This document shows positions 45,736-53,091 of a stretch of DNA of 64,000 bases, one piece after another (positions within the stretch are counted from its first letter, which is position 1; each line of letters opens with the position of its first letter). Below the pieces are notes generated by a model. The model did not search any database. It saw nothing but the letters and a program-made list of their open reading frames with translations, and was not told the origin of the DNA. Location: assembly GCF_001889045.1 (NCBI RefSeq), contig NZ_CP018155.1, positions 801,001 through 865,000 on the forward strand, written 5' to 3'. The stretch comes from Tenacibaculum todarodis. Lineage in GTDB: Bacteria; Bacteroidota; Bacteroidia; Flavobacteriales; Flavobacteriaceae. A program made the position numbers and the translations under genes.

Positions 45736-45740
45736 AAATT

Positions 45741-46712
45741 TTAATAATTATTTAAGTTCTTCATTACCCAATTATTTTTATAAATATTTTTTTCAACCCC
45801 TAAAAACCAATCATTTGGAATTGAATGGATAAAACGTTCAAAGATAAAATCTATTTCATTTGGAATTTTGTTTTTTGAAGAAGCAAAATAAAATCTCTCA
45901 TTAACTCTTGGTATTTTAGGTTCAATAATAGTTTGTATATACGAATTTTCATAATTGACGTTTTTTTCAAATGTAGACATTTGATAATAATTATTATTTA
46001 ATATATCTCTATATTGAATCATCAAATTAAAATTATCAAATTCTATTTGGTAATCTTTAAGAGAAATACTGATTTCCTTTTTTTGAGGAAGATAATCACA
46101 AACTATTTCCTCTGTAAAATAATAATTTTCACCAGATGTTAAATAAATACTTTTATTTATTCTTATTCTTGCTCTCTCCTTATATTCTTCTTTTATAAAA
46201 TTATCTACAAAATAATCAGGTTCATATTTATTACTATTTATTGGTAAGATTAAAAAACAATCAATATCATAGGCTTCATTATTACTCCTATTTGAAATAT
46301 TTAAATCAAACTTTTCAGGTAAAACTAAAATATCACTGTTTTTTTGAGTAAAACTGGAATCCTGATGTTTCGTCCCATGTTGTAAAAAAGGCATATTATT
46401 TATTCTCAATTGTTCTGTCATCATTTTATTAGATAACTCTTGAGCATCAGCAGTTCTTTTTAATTCTTCTCGTGTGTATTTTAATTCTTCTCTTTGTAAT
46501 GAAAGCTCTGTTTTTTGTAAGTAGATAGTATAAATAATTCCAGCCAAAGCTAAACCAGAAAACAAAGAATTAATCGCTCCAAAAGTATCTCCAAATGTTG
46601 CACTAACTGCCCAATCTGGAAAAAAATATTTTATTAAAACTGTAGATAATATCCATAATAAAATTATAAATAAACCTAATTTCCATAATGGTATAATTTT
46701 TTCTTTCTTCAT
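45741..46712 (-). CDS. Membrane protein with two N-terminal helices and a coiled coil; accessory gene
   Basis: The 323-residue protein has two helices (about residues 10-29 and 42-63), with FGDTFGAINSLFSGLALAGI in the second, followed by a coiled coil (about 66-100, LQREELKYTREELKRTADAQ) and a long soluble beta-rich C-terminal domain I cannot name. This N-terminal arrangement recurs in proteins of accessory loci, some labelled as phage-abortive-infection proteins. It starts and ends close to unrelated housekeeping genes, six bases before the next start. Composition is very A+T-rich. Confidence 0.6.
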   Translation of the reverse strand: MKKEKIIPLWKLGLFIILLWILSTVLIKYFFPDWAVSATFGDTFGAINSLFSGLALAGIIYTIYLQKTELSLQREELKYTREELKRTADAQELSNKMMTEQLRINNMPFLQHGTKHQDSSFTQKNSDILVLPEKFDLNISNRSNNEAYDIDCFLILPINSNKYEPDYFVDNFIKEEYKERARIRINKSIYLTSGENYYFTEEIVCDYLPQKKEISISLKDYQIEFDNFNLMIQYRDILNNNYYQMSTFEKNVNYENSYIQTIIEPKIPRVNERFYFASSKNKIPNEIDFIFERFIHSIPNDWFLGVEKNIYKNNWVMKNLNNY

Positions 46713-46813
46713 TCTAAAAACTAAAAATACACAATTACCTTAAAGCAAATGTGTATTTCTATATATTTTATGATTATTATTAAAAGTCCTTTTAATAAAT
46801 GGCAATTATTGCC

Positions 46814-48322
46814 CTAAAAAGGCACTTCATCATCAATACCTTCATCTGTTCCAAAAGCATCTTTTGGCTCAATACGCGTATTTATATCTGTATTCATAGA
46901 TGATTGAAATTCACTACTAAAGCTTTCTTCTAAATCTGAGAATTTTGCTAAATGTCCCGTAAATTTCAAACGAATATTATCCAAACCACCATTTCTGTGT
47001 TTAGCCACAATAAATTCACCTTGTCCTTCACACGGAGAATGATCATCATCATCCCATTCAGTCATTCCGTAGTATTCTGGTCTAAAAATAAACGATACAA
47101 TATCTGCATCTTGCTCAATGGCTCCAGATTCACGTAAATCTGATAATAAAGGTCTTTTAGATCCTCCACGTGTTTCTACCGCACGTGATAACTGAGAAAG
47201 TGCAATTACCGGAACTTCCAATTCTTTAGCTAATGCTTTTAAATTTCGAGAAATCATAGAAATTTCTTGTTCACGATTTCCTCCTGCCTTTCCTCCTGCT
47301 GTCATTAATTGTAAATAATCAATTACAATAATTCTAACATTATGTTGCGATACTAATCTTCGTGCTTTTGCACGTAAATCGAAAATTGATAAAGATGGTG
47401 TATCATCAATAAAAATAGGTGCATCAGAAAGTTTTTTAACTTTTACATTTAGTTGTTCCCATTCATGCGGTTCTAAATTTCCTTTTCTTAGTTTTTCTGA
47501 AGTTAAGCCTGTTTCCGAAGAAATCATACGTGTTATTAACTGAACAGAAGACATCTCTAAGGAGAATACGGCAACTCCATGACCAAAATCAATTGCCATG
47601 TTTTTTGCCATCGAAATTACAAATGCTGTTTTTCCCATACCAGGACGCGCAGCAATAATAACTAAATCCGAAGGTTGCCAACCGGAAGTTAGCGCATCTA
47701 ATTTGGTAAAACCTGTTGCCAAACCAGACATTCCATCTTGATTTGATATTTCCTGAATCTTATTAAGTGCTTGTTTTACAAGACTTCCAGCATCTTCAGA
47801 ACCTTTTTTAAGATTTCCTTGTGTTACCTCAAATAGTTTTGCCTCTGCATCGTCTAATAAATCGAAAACATCGGTTGTTTCATCGTACGCATTTTCTATA
47901 ATTTCGCTAGAAATTGATATTAATTTACGTTGAATAAATTTCTGTAAAATGATACGAGAATGAAACTCAATGTGAGCAGATGAAGCTACTTTTTGAGTTA
48001 AACGAATTAGATAAAAATCGCCACCAGCTTGGTCTAACTTCGCATTCTTTTTTAATTGACTAGAAACTGATAATAAGTCAATTGGTTCAGAATTTTGAAA
48101 CAAAGCATAAATTGCTTCGTAAATTAAATTGTGTTTTGTGTCATAAAAAGCATCTGGATGTAAAATATCTATAACATCATCAATTCCTTTTTTATCAATC
48201 ATCATTGCACCTAAAACAGCTTCTTCTAAATCAACTGCTTGTGGTGGTATTTTTCCTTTTTCAAGAGAAATAATACGCGATTTATCTATTTTATGACCAG
48301 TAACTGGGTTGGTTTTTTCCAT
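46814..48322 (-). CDS. dnaB: Replicative DNA helicase DnaB
   Basis: The 502-residue protein has the DnaB N-terminal domain (PPQAVDLEEAVLGAMMID), linker, and RecA-like helicase domain with Walker A ARPGMGKTAF, Walker B VIDYLQLM and the LSQLSRAVETR and DLRESGAIEQDAD motifs. It unwinds DNA at the replication fork. No intein is present. A TACATTTG box lies only five bases before the ATG, so translation may be leaderless. Confidence 0.97.
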   Translation of the reverse strand: MEKTNPVTGHKIDKSRIISLEKGKIPPQAVDLEEAVLGAMMIDKKGIDDVIDILHPDAFYDTKHNLIYEAIYALFQNSEPIDLLSVSSQLKKNAKLDQAGGDFYLIRLTQKVASSAHIEFHSRIILQKFIQRKLISISSEIIENAYDETTDVFDLLDDAEAKLFEVTQGNLKKGSEDAGSLVKQALNKIQEISNQDGMSGLATGFTKLDALTSGWQPSDLVIIAARPGMGKTAFVISMAKNMAIDFGHGVAVFSLEMSSVQLITRMISSETGLTSEKLRKGNLEPHEWEQLNVKVKKLSDAPIFIDDTPSLSIFDLRAKARRLVSQHNVRIIVIDYLQLMTAGGKAGGNREQEISMISRNLKALAKELEVPVIALSQLSRAVETRGGSKRPLLSDLRESGAIEQDADIVSFIFRPEYYGMTEWDDDDHSPCEGQGEFIVAKHRNGGLDNIRLKFTGHLAKFSDLEESFSSEFQSSMNTDINTRIEPKDAFGTDEGIDDEVPF

Positions 48323-48327
48323 GACTA

Positions 48328-48335
48328 CAAATGTA
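48328..48335 (-). promoter_or_regulatory. -7 box abutting the dnaB start
   Basis: TACATTTG on the minus strand ends five bases before the ATG at 48322, implying a leaderless or near-leaderless dnaB transcript. Confidence 0.5.
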
Positions 48336-48470
48336 ATTTTTTACATCGAATTCCTTTTCTAAATTACAACATTTATTTGTACACATATATTGTAAACAAG
48401 ATTGTTTTTTTACTGTTATTAACATGTTAATAAGTAGCCAACTTCTAAAAAAGTTTATTATTTTCACGCT

Positions 48471-49541
48471 GTGAAGTGGAATAAAAAACATATTATACTA
48501 ACTCTTTTATTGCCTCTGCAAATAGGCTTAGTCCAAGTGTTGAGTCAATATCCAGCATTTATTGAACGCTACTATTCTAACGGATTGTATCCTTATATTT
48601 CTAAATTTCTTAGAGTTTTATTTGGATGGATTCCTTTTTCTGTTGGAGATGTTATTGGATTAATTTTATTTTTTTGTTTACTTCGCGGAGTCTACAAACT
48701 TATTAAAAACAGGTTTAAACACTTATTAACAAGTGTTTTACAATTTACTGCATTTTTATCAATTTTATATTGTTGTTTTTATCTCTTTTGGGGACTTAAT
48801 TATTTTAGAATCCCCTTAGCTAAAAACCTTGGTTTTGAGCAATCTAAATACACCTCAGAACAACTTAAAGAAGTTACAAAACATATCATTTTAAAATTAA
48901 ATGAAGCCCATTTAAACATTACAAATAATGATAGCTTAAAAGTTGTAAATCCATATCAACAAAAAGAAATCTATACGTTAGCTAGAAACGGATACACAAA
49001 TTTAGAAGGCGATTTTCCGCAATTGAAATATCAATATTCCTCTGTAAAAAACTCTTTAGTTAGTAAATTTCAATCTTATAACGGAACAGCAGGATATTTA
49101 AACCCAATAACTGGTGAAGCACAAGTAAATAGATTATTACCAAAAACGAGTTACCCGACAACTACTTGTCATGAAATGGCACATCAAATAGGTTATTCCG
49201 CAGAAAACGAAGCCAATTTTGTAGGTTTTTTAGCGTCGATATATAATAAGGACAAATACTTTCAATATTCAGGTTATAGAATGGCTTTTGGGTATTGTAT
49301 TTCTGAAGTTAGAAAACAAGACAAAGCATTGTTTAAAGAGCTTTGGCTAACAGTAAATAAAGGGATTTCTAAAGATTTTAACGCTAGCTATCAGTTTTGG
49401 CAGCAATATAAAAATCCAATTGAACCTTTAATGAAAAAAGGTTACAACTCCTATTTAAAAGCAAATAAGCAAACAAACGGAATTGCATCTTACAGTTATG
49501 TGGTAGATTTATTAATTTCGTATTTTGAAAAAAACATCTAA
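48471..49541 (+). CDS. DUF3810 membrane metalloprotease-like protein
   Basis: The 356-residue protein starts with GTG and has about three N-terminal helices (about 7-26, 55-73 and 85-107), then a soluble domain with a zinc-metallopeptidase motif TTCHEMAHQIGYSAENEANF (His234, Glu235, His238, downstream Glu). This is the DUF3810 family, presumed gluzincin proteases anchored in the membrane. It is directly followed by a lipoprotein gene with no intergenic base. Confidence 0.85.
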   Translation: MKWNKKHIILTLLLPLQIGLVQVLSQYPAFIERYYSNGLYPYISKFLRVLFGWIPFSVGDVIGLILFFCLLRGVYKLIKNRFKHLLTSVLQFTAFLSILYCCFYLFWGLNYFRIPLAKNLGFEQSKYTSEQLKEVTKHIILKLNEAHLNITNNDSLKVVNPYQQKEIYTLARNGYTNLEGDFPQLKYQYSSVKNSLVSKFQSYNGTAGYLNPITGEAQVNRLLPKTSYPTTTCHEMAHQIGYSAENEANFVGFLASIYNKDKYFQYSGYRMAFGYCISEVRKQDKALFKELWLTVNKGISKDFNASYQFWQQYKNPIEPLMKKGYNSYLKANKQTNGIASYSYVVDLLISYFEKNI

Positions 49542-50096
49542 ATGAAATATTTAACATTATTCTTACTCTTTTTATTGATTTCTTGTTCGGATAAAAATTC
49601 AGAATTAAGCAATCATTTTTCTTGCGACAATACTACTGTTGAGACAGAATTAAAGACGATTAAAGATATTAGAAACTTGTTTTCGGTTGAATTACCTAAG
49701 CATTGGAAAACTAATTTATATTATGACAATGCTCAAACATCAATTTTTGCAGCAGATACAACCAAATCATTAACCAAAAGTGTTTTACTAGACGTAACTT
49801 TTATCCATAATTCTGTCAGTTTTAATGAAATTTTCATTAATAAAACTACTGCTTCTTCAGAAGAAAAAGGTCTAAAAGATGAAGTTTTAAAAGAAATTCA
49901 TTTTTTAGATAAACCTTCTTTCTTGCAACATTCAAAAGGAAAGAAAAACAACTATTCTTATGAAGTTGTAAATGTTTTCTCTAAAATAAATTCAGATAAT
50001 TTTTTATTGACAAAAATTGAAGTTTATGGAGATTCTGCAGTTTCAAAAAGGCTTTGTAATGCCATCAATTTAGTTAACAAAATTCAGTTAAAATAG
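49542..50096 (+). CDS. Lipoprotein of unknown function
   Basis: The 184-residue protein has a lipoprotein signal peptide with lipobox LLISC (Cys15). The mature part is a mixed alpha/beta domain (IRNLFSVELPKHWKTNLYYD; a PsbP-like look is possible but unproven). The ATG follows the DUF3810 stop codon without a gap, so it belongs to that transcript and may be its partner or substrate. Confidence 0.65.
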   Translation: MKYLTLFLLFLLISCSDKNSELSNHFSCDNTTVETELKTIKDIRNLFSVELPKHWKTNLYYDNAQTSIFAADTTKSLTKSVLLDVTFIHNSVSFNEIFINKTTASSEEKGLKDEVLKEIHFLDKPSFLQHSKGKKNNYSYEVVNVFSKINSDNFLLTKIEVYGDSAVSKRLCNAINLVNKIQLK

Positions 50097-50124
50097 CTAC
50101 TTTTACCTTTTAAAATAACACAAA

Positions 50125-51363
50125 ATGAACAAAGAACATATATTAAACAGATTTATAAGTTACGTTACTGTAGATACAGAATCTGACCCAAATAATCCGG
50201 CATTTCCAAGTACAGAAAAGCAATGGAATTTAGCAAAGCAATTAGAAAAGGAGCTAAATGAAATTGGCCTTAGCGATGTTGAATTAGATGAGAACTGTTA
50301 CATAATGGCAACGTTGCCAAGTAATATTGATTATAAAGTACCAACTATTGGTTTTGTTGCACATATAGATACAAGTCCAGATTTTACAGGAAAAGATGTA
50401 AAACCACAAGTTCATGAGAATTATGATGGAAAAGACATTCTTTTAAATAAGGAACAAAATATTGTTTTATCTCCAGATTATTTTGATGATTTATTACAAT
50501 ACAAAGGACAAACTATTATAACAACTGATGGAACTACACTACTTGGCGCAGACGATAAAGCTGGTGTTACCGAAATAGTTTCTGCTATGGAATATTTAAT
50601 TCAGCATCCAGAAATTAAACACGGAAAAATAAGAATTTGTTTTACGCCAGATGAAGAAGTTGGTAAAGGAGCACATTTATTTGATGTAGAAAAATTTGGT
50701 GCAGAATGGGCGTATACAATGGACGGAAGCCAAATTGGTGAGTTAGAATACGAAAATTTTAATGCGGCTGGAGCTATTGTTACTATAAACGGTAAAATTG
50801 TGCATCCTGGTTATGCAAAAGGAAAAATGATAAATTCTATGTTAATTACAAATGAGTTTATTGCAATGTTACCTGAGAATGAAGTGCCAGAAAAAACGTC
50901 AGGATACGAAGGCTTTTTTCATTTACATGATATGGAAGGAAAAGTAGAACAAACTACTCTACAATACATTATTAGAGATCATGATTTAGATTTGTTTGAA
51001 AAACGAAAAGAGTTAATGCAAACAATTGCAAATCAATTAAATAATAAATTAGGAACTGATTTAATTGAAGTTAAGATTAAAGACCAGTATTTTAATATGA
51101 AGGAAAAAGTAGTTCCTGTAATGCATATTGTTGATATAGTTGAAGATGTTATGAAAGAAATGAACATTGAGCCTTTAATTAAACCAATTCGCGGTGGTAC
51201 AGATGGCTCTCAGCTTTCTTACAAAGGTTTGCCTTGTCCAAATATATTTGCTGGAGGTCATAATTTTCATGGACGTTATGAATATGTTCCATTAGAATCT
51301 ATTATAAAAGCTACCGAAGTTATTGTAGGAATTGCTCAAAAAGTGGCTGTAAACTTCTCATAA
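50125..51363 (+). CDS. pepT: Peptidase T (tripeptide aminopeptidase)
   Basis: The 412-residue M20B metallopeptidase has the zinc motifs [32 protein letters not shown] and AYTMDG, and the C-terminal [14 protein letters not shown]. It removes the N-terminal residue of tripeptides in the cytoplasm. A strong terminator follows. Confidence 0.95.
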   Translation: MNKEHILNRFISYVTVDTESDPNNPAFPSTEKQWNLAKQLEKELNEIGLSDVELDENCYIMATLPSNIDYKVPTIGFVAHIDTSPDFTGKDVKPQVHENYDGKDILLNKEQNIVLSPDYFDDLLQYKGQTIITTDGTTLLGADDKAGVTEIVSAMEYLIQHPEIKHGKIRICFTPDEEVGKGAHLFDVEKFGAEWAYTMDGSQIGELEYENFNAAGAIVTINGKIVHPGYAKGKMINSMLITNEFIAMLPENEVPEKTSGYEGFFHLHDMEGKVEQTTLQYIIRDHDLDLFEKRKELMQTIANQLNNKLGTDLIEVKIKDQYFNMKEKVVPVMHIVDIVEDVMKEMNIEPLIKPIRGGTDGSQLSYKGLPCPNIFAGGHNFHGRYEYVPLESIIKATEVIVGIAQKVAVNFS

Positions 51364-51390
51364 ACAACAGTATTTACTATATAAAATAAA

Positions 51391-51418
51391 AACACCAGCC
51401 GTAAAGCTGGTGTTTTTT
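51391..51418. terminator. Bidirectional terminator after pepT
   Basis: AACACCAGC (51391-51399) pairs with GCTGGTGTT (51406-51414) and is followed by T. The A-rich left flank gives a U run on the opposite strand, so it could also end the leftward small-RNA candidate just to its right. Confidence 0.85.
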
Positions 51419-51482
51419 ATGATATTATTACCCCCTTAAAATAACAATATCAAAATTTTAAATAAAGCCCCTTATCTTTATT
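51391..51482 (-). ncRNA. Candidate small RNA, copy A (pepT-lysA gap)
   Basis: Read leftward from a -7-like box (TTACTTTG, 51495-51488), the RNA would contain TAAGGGG followed by TTTATT, then a hairpin whose arms are 51421-51430 and 51442-51451 with the 11-base loop TTTTAAGGGGG, and end at the pepT terminator. Copy B (52852-52954) shares the AAGGGG block, the exact 16-base spacing from block to hairpin, and the loop sequence. No convincing ORF. Confidence 0.55.
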
Positions 51483-51487
51483 CATTT

Positions 51488-51530
51488 CAAAGTAACAACT
51501 TTATTAACAGTTATATATAAGGAAAAACCT
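51488..51530 (-). promoter_or_regulatory. Upstream box and -7 element of small-RNA candidate A
   Basis: AGGTTTTTCCT (51530-51520) lies 24 bp upstream of the -7-like TTACTTTG (51495-51488). Copy B has the same two elements with the same 24-bp spacing. Confidence 0.45.
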
Positions 51531-51602
51531 CCTTTTTTAACAGTTAAATGTATAATTTTCTACAAATTGATTAGATGTGTATTATTTTATTAAATACACA
51601 AA

Positions 51603-51629
51603 TTGAAGTATTAGTATTCTTTACATTTG
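51603..51629 (+). promoter_or_regulatory. lysA promoter
   Basis: TTG (51603-51605) and TACATTTG (51622-51629) are 16 bp apart, close to the Bacteroidota -33/-7 arrangement, and the box ends 17 bp before the lysA ATG. Confidence 0.55.
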
Positions 51630-51646
51630 ACCTAAATATTTAAAAA

Positions 51647-52849
51647 ATGAATAGAAATACATTATTAAACTTAACAAAAAAATACGACAGTCCTCTATAT
51701 GTATATGACGCAGGAAAAATAATTTCTCAATACAATACCATTACAGGTGCTTTTTCTAAAGTGAAAAATGTAAAGATAAATTATGCAGCTAAATCTTTAT
51801 CTAACATAAATATTTTAAAATTACTAAATCAGCAAAAATCTGGTTTAGATACAGTTTCTATACAAGAAGTTAAACTTGGTTTATTAGCTGGCTTTACCCC
51901 AAAAGATATAATTTACACACCAAACGGAGTTTCATTAAAAGAAATTGAAGATGTTGCAAAGTTAGGTGTTCAGATTAATATTGATAATCTTTCAATATTA
52001 GAGCAGTTTGGGCAAAAACACCCAACTATTCCAGTTTGTATTCGTATAAACCCGCATATTATGGCTGGTGGAAATTCTAATATATCAGTTGGACATATAG
52101 ATTCTAAATTCGGAATTTCAATTCACCAAGTTCCACATATAAAAAGAGTTGTAGAAAATACCAATATGAATATTAATGGTATTCACATGCACACTGGTTC
52201 AGATATTTTAGATATTGATACATTTATTAGAGCTTCTGATATTCTTTTTGATGTTGCTAAACAATTTGATGATATCGATTTTATTGATTTTGGAAGCGGA
52301 TTTAAAGTTCCTTATAAAGAAGGAGATATTTCTACAGATATTGATGAATTAGGAAAACAACTTTCCAAAAGATTCAATGAATTTTGTAAAGAATATGGTA
52401 AAGATTTAACCTTAATGTTTGAGCCAGGAAAGTTTTTAGTTTCTGAAGCAGGTTATTTTTTAGCTAAAGTAAATGTGGTAAAACAAACAACTTCTACCGT
52501 TTTTGCAGGAATTGATAGTGGTTTTAATCATTTAATTAGACCAATGATGTACAATTCTTATCACCAGATAGAAAACATTTCTAATCCTAAAGGAAGACCA
52601 CGTTATTATTCTATTGTAGGATATATTTGTGAAACAGATACTTTTGGTTCTAACAGAAGAATTTCTGAAATTTCTGAAGGAGATATTTTATGTTTTAAAA
52701 ATGCGGGTGCTTACTGTTTTTCTATGGCTTCTAATTACAACTCTAGATTTAGACCTGCTGAAGTTTTAATTTTAGACAATAAAGACTATTTGATTAGAAA
52801 AAGAGAAACTTTTGAAGATATTCTAAGAAATCAAGAAATTTGTATATAA
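51647..52849 (+). CDS. lysA: Diaminopimelate decarboxylase
   Basis: The 400-residue fold-III PLP decarboxylase has the PLP Lys49 in INYAAKSLSN, the GIHMHTGSDI and IDFGSGFKVPYKEGD blocks, the EPGKFLVSEAGYFLAKV segment and GAYCFSMASNYNSR. It produces lysine from meso-diaminopimelate. It has a good promoter and a strong terminator. The carboxynorspermidine decarboxylase branch is less likely given the motifs. Confidence 0.93.
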   Translation: MNRNTLLNLTKKYDSPLYVYDAGKIISQYNTITGAFSKVKNVKINYAAKSLSNINILKLLNQQKSGLDTVSIQEVKLGLLAGFTPKDIIYTPNGVSLKEIEDVAKLGVQINIDNLSILEQFGQKHPTIPVCIRINPHIMAGGNSNISVGHIDSKFGISIHQVPHIKRVVENTNMNINGIHMHTGSDILDIDTFIRASDILFDVAKQFDDIDFIDFGSGFKVPYKEGDISTDIDELGKQLSKRFNEFCKEYGKDLTLMFEPGKFLVSEAGYFLAKVNVVKQTTSTVFAGIDSGFNHLIRPMMYNSYHQIENISNPKGRPRYYSIVGYICETDTFGSNRRISEISEGDILCFKNAGAYCFSMASNYNSRFRPAEVLILDNKDYLIRKRETFEDILRNQEICI

Positions 52850-52851
52850 AA

Positions 52852-52880
52852 AAAAGCTCTGGCATTTTACCAGAGCTTTT
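52852..52880. terminator. Bidirectional terminator after lysA
   Basis: AAAAGCTCTGG (52852-52862) pairs with CCAGAGCTTTT (52870-52880). It abuts the lysA stop and can also end small-RNA candidate B from the right. Confidence 0.85.
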
Positions 52881-52954
52881 GAACTTTAAAATATTGCTAC
52901 CCCTTAAAAAGCAATATTTTGAATGTTGTAATAAATCCCCTTAAAATTTAATTA
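52852..52954 (-). ncRNA. Candidate small RNA, copy B (between convergent lysA and Oar-like receptor genes)
   Basis: A TATATTTG box (52967-52960) faces left. The RNA would carry TTTTAAGGGG then TTTATT, a perfect 11-bp hairpin (52888-52898 with 52910-52920) with loop TTTTAAGGGGT, and the lysA terminator as its end. Because both flanking genes converge on this gap and each has its own terminator, the conserved promoter-like sequence cannot serve a protein gene. Confidence 0.6.
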
Positions 52955-52959
52955 CACTG

Positions 52960-53003
52960 CAAATATAGTTCAGAAGTATAGTTTTTTTTACAGGAAAAAA
53001 CCT
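52960..53003 (-). promoter_or_regulatory. Upstream box and -7 element of small-RNA candidate B
   Basis: AGGTTTTTTCCT (53003-52992) is 24 bp upstream of TATATTTG (52967-52960), an exact TAnnTTTG match. The box is a short palindrome (AGG-N6-CCT) and could be an activator or repressor site. Confidence 0.5.
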
Positions 53004-53035
53004 ATTTTTTTAAGGGAAAAGTATTGTTTTAACAA

Positions 53036-53065
53036 AAAAGGCTCATTATTAATAATGAGCCTTTT
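53036..53065. terminator. Terminator after the Oar-like receptor gene
   Basis: AAAAGGCTCATTATT (53036-53050) and AATAATGAGCCTTTT (53051-53065) form a perfect 30-bp palindrome downstream of the leftward receptor gene. Confidence 0.85.
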
Positions 53066-53091
53066 AGTTTATAATATTAATATTCAATTAT

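Noticed and set aside
51531..51646. Lysine-responsive riboswitch upstream of lysA
   Set aside because: The lysA promoter sits about 17 bp before the ATG, leaving no room for a riboswitch; the structured sequence further upstream points the other way.
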